DNA of 64,000 nt from Stercorarius parasiticus (taxonomy: Eukaryota > Chordata > Aves > Charadriiformes > Stercorariidae): positions 125,690 to 189,689 of the forward strand of contig VWZL01001295.1 in assembly GCA_013396915.1 (NCBI GenBank), in the 5' to 3' direction. Shown here one piece after another: positions 33,761 through 43,958 of the stretch. Numbering within the stretch: position 1 is the stretch's first letter; the number at the start of each line of letters is the position of its first letter. The notes under the pieces were generated by a model. That model saw only the letters and a list, made by a program, of their open reading frames with translations. It had not been told where the DNA came from and made no database searches. A program made the position numbers and the translations under genes.

Positions 33761-36700
33761 GTGAGTATGCAGCGATCTTCCAATGAGCTGAGTAGCGAGG
33801 ACTGGCCACAGTAAAAAAGCCTGGCCAGCAAATTTCTTTAGATGAATGTGACTGAGGGCTTAAGACCATCCTTTTTTTGGGAGGTCATGGCTCATGGCAT
33901 GAGATGGAGGCAGCCGGAGGCTAAAATGTCCTGAACACACAAGATTTTGGGCACCTTCTTTGCAAGCCGTTGGTTACTTTGCAGGCTTGGAAAGGGCTTT
34001 CCCTCTTTGATTCCCACCTGTCTGCATGTTTCCGTCCCCTTTCCATCCCTGCTGAGCTTCCCTAGCGCCCAGCTCGCTCACAGCTGGGCAGAGTTACTCC
34101 CACTGGGGTGGTGGAAGAAAAAACCTGCAGTTTATCTGAAACGGAAGCATCCACGGGGCTCCCCAGGGGCTTCAGCCGCAGTGGGGTTGGGGGTCCGGCT
34201 CGCCCGCAGATCTGCAGCACCTCTGCTTTGCCCCTCAGGTCTACATGTTCCTGGTGAAGTGGAACGACCTCTCCGAAAAGCTCGTCTACCGCCGGTTTAC
34301 TGAGATATATGAGTTCCACGTGAGTCATCCCAGGGCAAGCACCGGCCCCCAGCTCAGTGCACCGGGGCTCAGGGTGGGGGAAAAAGAGAAGGGCAAATTC
34401 CAGCTGAAATTGCCCAAAACAAACCTGGCTCCACAGAGGCTCCTGGGTCCCAGTGCTCCAATCTCCTTTGCCCCTTGAAGCAGGAGCCATTGGCTCTGTG
34501 CTCTCCCGGCAGATTCCTCCCAGTGTCGAGGCGTGGGGTCCAACCAGCACGTGCCAGTGTCTGGGTCGAGCACCAGGAAGGAGGGCAAGCCACAGGCAAG
34601 GGGGTGGGTGCCACATGGGGGTCCCCCAGTGCCATCCTCACGGCCGTGCCTGGCTCTGCTCCGCAGAAAGCACTGAAGGAGATGTTCCCCATTGAATCCG
34701 GTGACATCAACACGGAGAACAGGATCATCCCACACTTACCAGGTGAGGGGCAGGTGGCGGGGCTGGAGCGGTGAAAGAGAAATTGCAGCTGGTTGGGAAA
34801 TTCCCTGGCGGGTCGGCTCTGCCGGCTGTCTCCGGCGCAGGTGCTTGATGCAATTTCTGTTCCTGCTCACTGGGCTTGAAATCAAAGCCCCAGAAAGGTC
34901 TGAGCAGTGGTGTCTCTTTCTTGCAACACTCACCAGCCCCACAGACCCCGTCCTTCATCCCCGAAGGAGAGACACGTCCCGCCTCATGGGCTGTAACCCC
35001 TGGCTGGTGCAAAGGGTCTGGTTTTGGGCACCCGGAGCTGAGCTGACCCCTCCTTCGGTGACACCATCACTGGGATTGGTTTTAGTGCCCTTATGGCAAC
35101 ACGGATATTTTGTAAGAGGAAGCAATGCAATATGTCTTCAATGACAGGGAATGAACTGCCCATGTACAGAGCTGACGGTTTGTCCCCAGGCAAGGTGCAG
35201 GTCAGCAAAATTCCCCTTTTTATTTAATTTCCGGCTTTAAAGGAGGCAGGAGGGAGCATGAGAAATGGCTGCGGGTTGTGGAAGAAACTTGCACCACGCA
35301 GCAGTGCGGGTGCCACGTCTTGGAGGGGTCCCCTCGGGGCGAGACTAACACCCTCGTGCCGGGACCCTCCCCACGCACTGCCGCCGCCATGCTGGGGCTG
35401 TTCAGAGTGTCCTCGTCCTGTGTGGGGAACTGAAAGCACCGAGGAGGAGGCGGGTGTCGGACTGCTGCAGGGGGTGCGGGGGTGTCACTGGCTGCACACA
35501 TGCGCCCAACGCAGGGTTCAATTACTGCTGTGAGCCCAGGCTGCCAGCAGCATTTTGAGGCCCTGGGGTGAAGAGTGGCTGCTGCAGGATATGTGCTGTG
35601 GCCAGTGCGACGAGGGACTTGCACATCTCCCCTGGCCGCAGGCTGGTCCCCTGAGCCCCTCCTTGTGCCCCGGTGCAGCTGATGTATTTACAGCCCAGCA
35701 GCCGGGCTTAGTCTGCTGCACGCATGCGGGGGTTATCCTGTAACTGAAATGGGGTCAAATGGGGTCTTTTCTGGGCTTGCACAAGCTGTGAAATGGTCCG
35801 TGGGCTGTAGGGGACGAGTCCAGCTGCACAGAGCTCTCCCTGGCACTGCCTATGGCACCCAGGCTGGGCACCGCACCACGCTCGCCTCCCCAGCTGCTCT
35901 GCCATAACGAGGAACCCATGGCTGCCGCACTTTATCTTCAAAACAGCCGTGGCCCTGCGGTCGGCTTCTCCCCAGCTTTTCAAGCACCGTGCATGGCCCC
36001 CCTGGCGCCTGCCAAGGCCGTGGCTGGAGCAGGGAGGGAGGAGACGGGGCCACGCTCCCACAGAGCTCTCACCTTATGGGCACCATGCAGCACCCTGGGG
36101 ACAAATCCACTTGTTTTCAGGGCAAAATTAATAATTCGGAGCAGCCTGCTTGGGAAAGTCATAAACCGAGGGTGCTCTGACTGCTTTTTCTGCGTCCTTT
36201 CCCCTCTCCCCTAGCCCCGAAGTGGTTTGATGGGCAGCGCTCGACCCAGAGCAGGCAGGGCACACTGGCCGAGTACTGCTATGCATTGGTCAACCTGCCC
36301 CACAAGATCTCTCGGTGCCTGCACGTGGTCAACTTCTTCAAGGTCCGTCCTGATGACACAAACCCAATCACGGACAGCCAGTGAGTCCAGCCGCCCATTT
36401 TGGGGGAAATTCTGTGTCCCCAGCCCCGTGCGCTGGCAGCAGCCCACAGGGAGGGCACCGCTGCCAGCGGTGAGGGGTGGTCAGCATTGAGCTGCCTTTG
36501 CTCTGACCCATCTAGGATCAAGAAGCCCGAGGTTTTCCTCCTGCCAAAGGATGCCAAGAAAAACTCTGCTGGTAAGATGCCTCAGAAGGGTGTAAGTGGC
36601 TCCGCTCTGCGGCAGCAAATCCCGGGGGGAGAGGGACAGCCATCCCATGGCAGATGCTCTGACTGAGAGCACAGTCTCTGTGCCAGAGCTTCAGCTGGGA

Positions 36701-39700
36701 GGAAACACAGCCTTGGGGTGAATGAGTCCCTGCCCTGGGATCCAGCTGGTTTGGGACCAGAAGAGGCTGGGAGAGCGCTCTGTGCTGTCCTGGGCTGCCT
36801 GAAATAGGGTATTTGTGTCGCGGGGGCCAGGAGAGGGAACGTCTCTCACTTCTCCCACGCAGACATCACAGGCCCCATTGTCCTGCAAACATACCGAGCC
36901 ATCGCCAACTATGAGAAGAGCTCCAGGTCTGAGATGGCTCTACAAGCTGGGGACATGGTGGATGTCGTGGAGAAGAGCGAAAGCGGTATGTGTCCATCCC
37001 TCTGAAGAGCCTCCAAGGGCCAGCCCCCTCCTGGTCACCAGTTCATCAGAGTCAGAGGCTGCCCTTGCACCTCCCGTCCAAACACAGCATGCGAGTTAGT
37101 TACACCGGTGCGTAGGTTAAAGGGTAGGCGGTTGCATCAGGGTCTCCTGTTGGGGAGCAGAGGCTCAGAGCAAATGCAACAGCAGCACTGAACCTCTTGG
37201 CACTTCCTGTCCCCCGGCACATGTTTCACATTCACATGGAGCCACATGACAGCTGGTTTTGGCCAGGGAGGGTGTGGGGCAATCCTAGAAAACCCTGCAA
37301 GCTCCCTGCTTGCCTCAGCCTGTGAGGTTTCCTGGCCAGGAGGAAACAGGATGAACTGGCCAAGCTTGCTGGTTGCACCATATAAACAGAAACAAGCCCT
37401 GGCGCCATCCCTTCCGTCCAGGCCATGTGGATGCTTGTGCCTGCCCCAGCTGGGGACAGACCCGTGGTGCCCCCACGACACCCTCTGCTCTTGCCCATGG
37501 CTGCTTTCCTTGCAGGCTGGTGGTTTTGCCAGTTGAAGAACAAACGGGGCTGGGTGCCAGCCGCCTATCTGGAGCCCATGGATGGTCCTGATGAGTCTGA
37601 AGAGCAGGAGCCCAACTATGCAGGTAAAATGCTGGGGTAACCAGGGTGCGCACCAGAGCACAGCCTGCCGCAGCTCCCCGCTGGGATGGGTCATTGCAAG
37701 GCCCCCATCGGGCAGTCCACGCTGAGCAGGACCACTGGGCAGGGAGATGTTGCTGTAGGAGCTGCCAGGAGGGATAAATCTCATGGTTCAGTGCCTTACT
37801 CTCAACCTCTGTGGCTTCCCGTGACCTGCAACTCAGCATTAGATCCATGTTTTGCCTGGTCACAGATGCACATCTTCAGCCAGTGGCCGTCCTGAGCTAG
37901 CTGGGTGAATGCTGAGTTGCTGGGTTGGCAAAGGAGCACGGTGCAGCGTCTGAACCAAGGCGCAGACCTTCCCTCATGCTTGGCTTCTGGTTCTCTTTAT
38001 CAGCCTTTCACATCACCCCACCGTGACAGCAGGGCCTTATCGCACGGAGCAGAGAAAGGATCCTGCAGATTTGTGCAGCTTTTTCTCCGAGCTTCATCTT
38101 TGTGGTTTTCAAAACGCTGCAACAGACTCTATTAGCACAACACTTCCTTCTTCCTCATTTAATCACCCAAATTATAAACATGCTCTTCAGCAGAGATAGG
38201 AGTGCTTCCACTGCTGGCTTTCACCAGCTTTCTCCTGGAGAGGTGCCGGAGGGGCTGGGATGAGCCACAGGCACTGACAAGGCTGGGGGAAGTCTGAATC
38301 CAAACCTGAACACCCTGGGACTTGGCTGAAATGTAGGGCAGATGCTCTGGTGCCTCCTCTCCTCAGTGGCTGGAGAGGCTGAGCCCCATCCCTGGGGTGG
38401 TTCCATACAACCCGCTGTCCCAATTTTGTGTGCAGGTGAGCAATACATTGTCCAGAAAAGCTACACAGCCGTGGAGGAGGACGAGCTGACCCTCAAGGAG
38501 GGTGATACCATCGAAGTGATCCACAAGCTCCTTGATGGCTGGTGGGTCATCAGGTGAGAGATGCCAAGGACTGACCAGGCAAGCGGGATTTGGGCGGAGG
38601 GAAGGGAACCAGCAGTTCTCCGCATCGGGGCTGTGAAAGCCACGGACCATTTGGTGCCGCTGCCCAGCACTTCCTTTTGCAGGGCTGCGAATGTTCAACA
38701 TTGCAGCTGGGGCTTCCTCTGCTGGGGGCTTCAGAGGTATCCAAGAAGGAGGCAGATGGAAAAAAAAGTATCTGTTATTTTGCCTGCCCCTAAGTATTTG
38801 GCACATTTCACTTTGCAAAACCTCAGCTTTCGTGCCAGCCCTGGGCTGCCATGCAAACTCGGGCTTTCCCTAAGGGGAACCCCAACTGCGTTCGTGCTCT
38901 GGAGAGTCACAGATTGCGCATTCGCAGCAGGACACGACGTGGCTGCAAACCCTGGGGGTCCTGCTGCCCCAGCCTGTGCCCAGGCGAGCAGTGCTGAGAA
39001 GATCTCCTGGTGTTTGCAGGTGTGCTGGGCTGGAGGGGGGCACGGGAAAGGGACCAGGGAGTGTTTCTTGAGCGCACAGCAGCAGGGTGTCTGGCAGGAG
39101 GCCCTGAGCGATGTTTTAGGAGCCCAGAAAAACCCCAGGGGAGATAATATGAGGTAGTCAGACCCTGAAAGCTGTGAGCGACTGCTCTGTCTGCTGCCTA
39201 CTTGCTTTTGTGACTCAAGCCACAATTTCAGGGAGAGCCCCAGGCACATAAGCTGGGGGGACAGTTGAAGCCCCCATCACTGCAAGCAATATGAGTAGCC
39301 CACCCAGTACCAGCAATCTTACTGAGGACAGGGGGGAGGAGGTGGTGGTTGCAGAGCCAAGACTGCAAGCGATGTTGCTTTGTGTTGCACTGCAGGAAGG
39401 ATGAAACCACGGGTTATTACCCCTCCATGTACCTGCAGAAAGCCGGGGAGGCAAACACCTCCATGAAGAGTGAGCTCAGGAACCGCAGCGCTCCTCCACG
39501 GAGGTAGGAGAAGCCCCGGGCAGTGGGGGAGGAGGACTAAGGCTCTTCCTCGAGGTCGGTGAAATGAAACCAGACAGTGGTTTGTACTGTCCCTTGCTCG
39601 CCCTGGCAATGAGGAACTGCCCAGGAGGGATGTGAGCAGGGCAAAGCTAGACCAGGAGGCAGATCCTGCAGGGCTGCAGCAAAAATAGCTCTGTGCTCCC

Positions 39701-42087
39701 TGACTTCCACGGGTGGAGAGGCACCCCAGCATTTCTGACGCAGGGCTGCAGGGTCCTTGCTCCGGCAGGTCCTCCAGCCAGGCATAATTCTCCTTGTCCT
39801 TCTGCAAAGTTTCTTTTCTGGGCTAATCTAATTTAATTTTCAAATTGGCCTTTTTCTTATTTCCTAAGTGCATCCACTGAATCTTTGAGAAGCGAGGAGA
39901 GATTTGACTAATCAGAGCTGCCAAACGGCCTAATCTGATGGGAGGATTTGATCTAATGGAAAGGATTTTATTTTGATTAAAAAGATAAAAAGCAATAATA
40001 ACTCATTAATTCTGATGCAAAGAAAACTGCTAGGAAGGGCAGAGCTTGCCGCTATCTTTTCTTCCCTACAAGAAAACACGGCAGCCTTGCTATAAAATCT
40101 CTCAAAATCCATCTCTGCTGGAGCACAGATTGAGTGTGAGGGTGTAAAATGGCCCAAATCTGCCTACTTGAGCGCCATGATGCCTACTGATACCCTTGGG
40201 GGAGCTGAGGTGGCCTATTTCAAGGACAGTGACTTGCCCCACCATGGTGGATGCAGTCCTTAGGCTGAGCCCTGTTGCAAAGGTGGTGACCTGCTGTTGT
40301 GGGCGAGAGCTTTGCTTTGAGATGGATATGTGCTCAAACCAGCGAGAGGCTGAAGGCGGATGGGCACAGCAAGGGACCATTGCCTTGAGCAGAGCAGGAG
40401 GATGATGCCGTGGGATGGATGTCAGGAGCCACGTTGCCCGTGCCCTGGTAATGAAAACAAAGCGGTGGCCCCTCCATCTGCCTGCCTGGGGACAGTCCCC
40501 GATGCTGGGGGTTCCCCTGTGGCAGCATACCACCGCACAGCCCCAGGCTGCTCAGCCTTTCACTTCTCTCAGCAGTTTCTCTGCTGTGGGTTCCACACCG
40601 CATGTCCATGTGCACACTGGCACGTACCCCACACTGTGTTCCCCTGGCCCAGGGGACTGATCCTTGGGCACGAGGGAGCCACACCAAACACCACACCAGG
40701 GTTCTCAGTGTTGCAGCCAGTACAGATGCTGTATGTCCATCTGTCCAAGAGCTATAGATCATTTCCAGGGCTTGCTTGAACTCTCTTGGATAAACCTCAT
40801 GCCCATCTCGTCCTTCCAGCTTTATGCCCATCTACCTTGCCATTTCCATCATCGCTTTCCAGGCTTGTGCTCAGGCTTCACCCTTCAGTATTTGCTTCCA
40901 AAGCACTGCTCCAGCTGCCCCCTAACACACCGTACGTCACATCCCACCTACAGCTGCCCTCGAGGGCTGGCATCCACCTGCTGCCTTCCACCGGGCAAAA
41001 CTACAACGCAGATATTGGGGTTTGGGTGAGGCAGAGGAGGAAGTGTGGGGTCCAGCTGCAGCAGGTCCGTCACAGGCAGGGCTGGGGAAATCCTCGGTGA
41101 GAAAGTGCGAGGCGTGAGAGCTGCCATCATGGAAACTGAAAGTTTTGCTTCTGACTCACTGCAGATCCACCATCCGAAATGCAAAGAGCATCCACAAGCA
41201 GGGCCGGAAGCAGATCAGCCAGGAGACCTACAGGAGGAACAGCAAGAGGTACCTGCAGAGCCGGAGGAACATGAAGGAAAAATTCCAGAACAAGGCCAAT
41301 GTCATCAGTAAGTCTCAGCAGAGCGTTTGCCCTAGACATGGTCTGAAGTCCTGCAGGCACAGTCCGTGCCTTCCAACGCTGGTTCTTGGAACAGGACAGC
41401 ACATGGAGGTCACACCTGGCCTGTCCACCCTTTTCTTATGGGGAAAGCATGTGCAGGGAGATGTTTCTTTTCACAGGGGTTTCTTACCTCTGGTTATAGG
41501 CCTGAGAGAGAAGGAGCAGAATATGGTCCTGGTGGAAGGTCAGCCCACATTTAGGGCCTGTGCTTTCTTCTGTGCACCTAACCTCACCTGTGCTGCTGTT
41601 ACCATTACCATTATCATTATCATGTACGCTAGCTGTCAGCAAAGAACTAGAGGGAAGTGTTACTTGAAGCAGGAGGCTGCTATTGAGGTAGACACTTTAG
41701 ATCTAGTAATCCCTGTGCAGGACCCATGACCTTCCCAAGGGAGAGCAGCTCCTTTTGTAAACCTAGAGGTGGGCTCCCACCTGAGCAGAGCTCCCAGCCG
41801 GGCACCAGTGGGCTTATCCCACCACCCCAACCTCTGGGAAGACCATCACATGCGGCTGAGACAGGAGGAGAGGCGGGAGCTTTGGTGGCCATTACATAGG
41901 AAGCTTTTGAATGTTCACATGAAGGTGTTGGGTGGTCTGACCCATCTGTACGTCTGCTTTATCCACAGTTGAGAAAAACGAGCGAGAGGAGAACAAGCCC
42001 AAGGCTCAACCTGCTGTTCCTCCCCGTCCCAGCAAAGACCTCATCCTGAACCGCTGTACTGAGAGCACCCGGAGAAAGATCCTGTAA
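33689..42087 (+). CDS. NCF1: NCF1, p47phox, complete: 11 coding exons, 389 aa
   Basis: Cytosolic organiser of the phagocyte NADPH oxidase. When phosphorylated it opens, binds p22phox through its tandem SH3 domains and membrane phosphoinositides through its PX domain, and brings p67phox to the flavocytochrome. The joined frame is 1170 nt with stop; human p47phox has 390 residues. Visible parts: PX domain at about 4-121 ([14 protein letters not shown] with the phosphoinositide-binding Arg), SH3-A at about 158-213 (ALYDY-like AIANYEK, W193-W194), SH3-B at about 229-284 ([12 protein letters not shown]263), polybasic autoinhibitory region at about 292-340 (SAPPRRSTIRN), and the C-terminal Pro-rich motif PAVPPRPS at 365-372 that binds p67phox. 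The start fits because [18 protein letters not shown] aligns from residue 1. Nothing suggests a pseudogene. The mammalian Ser345/348/359 segment is replaced by a Lys/Asn/Glu-rich stretch. Confidence 0.97.
34239..34319 (+). CDS. NCF1: NCF1 exon 2
   Basis: Acceptor CCCTCAG ends at 34238, donor GTGAGT at 34320. 27 codons including [20 protein letters not shown]. It begins GTCTAC; the human exon begins GTGTAC, the tandem GT lost in human NCF1 pseudogenes. Confidence 0.96.
34667..34742 (+). CDS. NCF1: NCF1 exon 3
   Basis: Acceptor CCGCAG ends at 34666, donor GTGAGG at 34743. It encodes [19 protein letters not shown] then IIPHLP, the PX-domain proline segment. Confidence 0.96.
36215..36380 (+). 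CDS. NCF1: NCF1 exon 4
   Basis: Acceptor CCCCTAG ends at 36214, donor GTGAGT at 36381. 166 bp encoding [29 protein letters not shown] and FFKVRPDD, the second half of the PX domain, with the Arg of ISRC equivalent to human Arg90. Confidence 0.96.
36516..36571 (+). CDS. NCF1: NCF1 exon 5
   Basis: Acceptor CATCTAG ends at 36515, donor GTAAGA at 36572. It encodes [19 protein letters not shown], the linker between PX and SH3-A. Confidence 0.94.
36863..36985 (+). CDS. NCF1: NCF1 exon 6
   Basis: Acceptor CACGCAG ends at 36862, donor GTATGT at 36986. It encodes [20 protein letters not shown] and [19 protein letters not shown], the first half of SH3-A. Confidence 0.96.
37516..37623 (+). CDS. NCF1: NCF1 exon 7
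   Basis: Acceptor TTGCAG ends at 37515, donor GTAAAA at 37624. It encodes [20 protein letters not shown], the second half of SH3-A, then an acidic linker [12 protein letters not shown]193 is the binding-groove Trp. Confidence 0.96.
38436..38553 (+). CDS. NCF1: NCF1 exon 8
   Basis: Acceptor TGTGCAG ends at 38435, donor GTGAGA at 38554. It encodes [20 protein letters not shown] and [12 protein letters not shown], most of SH3-B. Confidence 0.96.
39396..39503 (+). CDS. NCF1: NCF1 exon 9
   Basis: Acceptor CTGCAG ends at 39395, donor GTAGGA at 39504. It encodes [20 protein letters not shown] and then NRSAPPR, the end of SH3-B and the start of the autoinhibitory region. One residue longer than human. 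Confidence 0.95.
41165..41307 (+). CDS. NCF1: NCF1 exon 10
   Basis: Acceptor CACTGCAG ends at 41164, donor GTAAGT at 41308. It encodes [20 protein letters not shown], then [14 protein letters not shown] and a Lys/Asn-rich tail. This is the polybasic region phosphorylated on activation in mammals. Confidence 0.95.
41969..42087 (+). CDS. NCF1: NCF1 exon 11 with stop
   Basis: Acceptor ATCCACAG ends at 41968; TAA at 42085-42087. It encodes an acidic/basic stretch, the p67phox-binding motif [17 protein letters not shown] and the end TRRKIL. Confidence 0.96.
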
Positions 42088-42440
42088 GCCCTCTGTCCCC
42101 ACACCATCCAGCTGATATTTATCTCCACCGGCTCCTGCGCAGCCAGGGTTCAGAGCCAGACTGGGGGATCCAGGTGGCTCTGGCAGCCACCGCAGGCCCC
42201 AGGGGCTGCTGGCCGGATCAGCACATCCCAGCACCCATCTTCATCCACCGGCACGGCAAGCCCAAGATGTCGTAATGGCACCATGAGGAGGGGCCCAGCC
42301 CCGTTCCACCAGCTCCTGGGGGGCTGAGGCCTCCACAACCACTGGGGACCCCTAGCCACTAGACCCCCTTTTATCCCCTATTTGTATTTTTAGTGATTTT
42401 GCGTTTTTCAGCAATAAAGGAGAGACACTTTATAGACATA
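42088..42440 (+). other. NCF1: NCF1 3' UTR
   Basis: Short untranslated tail from the stop codon to just after the poly(A) signal at 42413-42418. Nothing else notable. Confidence 0.75.
42413..42418 (+). promoter_or_regulatory. NCF1: NCF1 poly(A) signal
   Basis: AATAAA, 326 bases after the stop codon, in a T-rich context. It is the only canonical hexamer before the spacer. Confidence 0.8.
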
Positions 42441-42856
42441 TTTCAACGTCTGCCTGGACAACTGGTCAATGCAGACACCAGGGAATGGCATGGCAGCAGG
42501 AAAGGCGTTTCTCCCTGGCAGGGGATTGAGCAAGGGTGTCTTGCGAAAGATGCTGGCAGGGAGGAAATTTGGTTGGGGGATGAAAGGACGGCGGCTTCCT
42601 CCTGGAAGGTGGCTGCATTGCTGACTCTAGTGGAAAGTGAGGGCCAGGGTGTGGGGAGATGGTGTTCCCTGGGGTGGGGTAGGAGCCATGAGGTGAGGTG
42701 GGGACCCCAAATGGCGGTAGGGTGTGAGGGGCGCGGGGCAGGCGGCCCAGAGCCCATGGGGCTGACAGGGTATTATGGGCAAGTGGCTCCCCAAGGCTGC
42801 GGATGCTGGTTCCTCCTGCTGCCTTGCAGAGGGCCACCATCTTGGGAGGCTGGCAG
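42441..42856. other. Spacer after NCF1, nothing recognised
   Basis: GC-rich unique sequence with no gene signal. Long open frames run through it on both strands and continue into the repeat arrays, so I do not read them as coding. Confidence 0.6.
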
Positions 42857-42937
42857 CCATCACAGTATGGCCAGTGGCCATCACAGCATGGCCGATGGCC
42901 ATCACAGCACAGGCAGTGGCCATCACAGGATGGCCAG
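42857..42937 (+). repeat. 21-bp minisatellite, about 3.9 copies
   Basis: Units start at 42857, 42878, 42899 and 42920; each begins CCATCACAG and the first three end in GTGG or ATGG. The unit is 21 bp, so one frame reads a seven-residue repeat (AITxWPV-like), but no gene supports this. Confidence 0.9.
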
Positions 42938-43026
42938 CACCTCTGAGACAGGGCTGCTTTTCAACAGGGAGCGTGGTGCGAGGGCTGTACTTGGGTGCCA
43001 CCACAGCCCTGCCACCTCCACGCCAG

Positions 43027-43164
43027 GTGGGTCCGGGTTCAGGCTGGGGACTAGCTCTGGATCTGGGTCTGAGCTTGAGCCTGGGGTTGGGTTTGGGTCT
43101 GGGTTTGCGTCTGGGTCCGGTTCTGGGTGTGGGACTAGGTTTGGGTCCGAGTCTGGGTTTGGGT
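43027..43164 (+). repeat. Degenerate G-rich hexamer array, GGGTYT type
   Basis: Interrupted copies of GGGTTT, GGGTCT and relatives over about 140 bp. The block at 43083-43103 has four G-runs with loops of 2-3 bases, which fits the canonical G-quadruplex pattern on the + strand. Confidence 0.85.
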
Positions 43165-43288
43165 ATAGAATCATAGAATCGTTTTGGTTGGAAGGCACCT
43201 TTAAGATCAAGTGCCCCGTTAACCCAGCACGGCCAAGTTACCACTTAACCCATGTCCGTCAGCACCACGTCTGCCCGGCTTTTAAATA
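43165..43288 (-). mobile_element. CR1 LINE 3' end running into the gap
   Basis: On the + strand it starts with the CR1 terminal repeat ATAGAATCATAGAATC, then GGTTGGAAGGCACCTTTAAG and the AACCCAGCACGGCCAAG and CACCACGTCTGCCCGGC segments typical of the reverse complement of an avian CR1 tail. The element's 5' part is lost in the run of N. Confidence 0.9.
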
Positions 43289-43763
43289 NNNNNNNNNNNN
43301 NNNNNNNNNNNNNNNNNNNNNNNNNNNNNNNNNNNNNNNNNNNNNNNNNNNNNNNNNNNNNNNNNNNNNNNNNNNNNNNNNNNNNNNNNNNNNNNNNNNN
43401 NNNNNNNNNNNNNNNNNNNNNNNNNNNNNNNNNNNNNNNNNNNNNNNNNNNNNNNNNNNNNNNNNNNNNNNNNNNNNNNNNNNNNNNNNNNNNNNNNNNN
43501 NNNNNNNNNNNNNNNNNNNNNNNNNNNNNNNNNNNNNNNNNNNNNNNNNNNNNNNNNNNNNNNNNNNNNNNNNNNNNNNNNNNNNNNNNNNNNNNNNNNN
43601 NNNNNNNNNNNNNNNNNNNNNNNNNNNNNNNNNNNNNNNNNNNNNNNNNNNNNNNNNNNNNNNNNNNNNNNNNNNNNNNNNNNNNNNNNNNNNNNNNNNN
43701 NNNNNNNNNNNNNNNNNNNNNNNNNNNNNNNNNNNNNNNNNNNNNNNNNNNNNNNNNNNNNNN
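43289..43763. other. Assembly gap (475 N)
   Basis: A run of N. On its left is a CR1 tail, on its right a GGGACT array. The true length and content are unknown; open frames crossing it are meaningless. Confidence 1.
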
Positions 43764-43764
43764 T

Positions 43765-43794
43765 GGGACTGGGACTGGGACTGGGACTGGGACT
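43765..43794 (+). repeat. (GGGACT)5 array at the right edge of the gap
   Basis: Five exact hexamers directly after the gap; the array probably extends into it. Four or more GGG runs with 3-base loops make it a potential G-quadruplex on the + strand. Confidence 0.9.
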
Positions 43795-43856
43795 GAGTGG
43801 ACCCCACCGGCAGCTATGCCGGCGTAGCCCCTTTAAGAGAAGACGTCCGCGGCCGG

Positions 43857-43866
43857 GCGCATGCGC
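43857..43866 (+). promoter_or_regulatory. RCC1L: NRF-1 binding site, perfect palindrome
   Basis: GCGCATGCGC, the full NRF-1 half-site dyad, 93 bp before the RCC1L start codon. NRF-1 drives many nuclear genes for mitochondrial proteins, which suits this gene. Confidence 0.75.
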
Positions 43867-43921
43867 GCAGGGGGCAGCGAGGCGGTGCGCCGCCGCGCGG
43901 GGTCGCAGGTGAGAGGTCGGC

Positions 43922-43932
43922 AAGATGGCGGC
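43922..43932 (+). promoter_or_regulatory. RCC1L: YY1-type motif containing a short upstream ORF start
   Basis: AAGATGGCGGC matches the extended YY1 consensus often found just downstream of start sites. Its ATG at 43925 opens a tiny frame (MAAA, stop at 43937-43939) that ends 19 bases before the RCC1L start codon. Confidence 0.65.
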
Positions 43933-43958
43933 GGCCTGAGGGGCGCGGGGCGGCGGCG

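Larger units (their letters stand above)
33761..41968 (+). other. NCF1: NCF1 introns
   Basis: Ten introns, the largest being 39504-41164 and 34743-36214. GC-rich, with canonical GT/AG ends. I recognise no repeat, RNA or nested gene; the many open frames on both strands follow from the high GC content. Confidence 0.6.

Noticed and set aside
32254..33764. Overlapping frames of 100-169 codons upstream of NCF1
   Set aside because: Present in several frames on both strands at once in GC-rich DNA; only the ATG at 33689 leads into a recognised protein.
42393..43923. Very long open frames (up to 467 codons) across the spacer and gap
   Set aside because: They run through a minisatellite, a hexamer array, a CR1 tail and a run of N translated as X. 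No splice or family evidence supports coding.
43797..43958. Upstream in-frame ATG extending RCC1L by 54 residues
   Set aside because: The extension crosses the NRF-1 and YY1 motifs, resembles no known RCC1L N-terminus, and would bury the mitochondrial presequence that starts at 43959.
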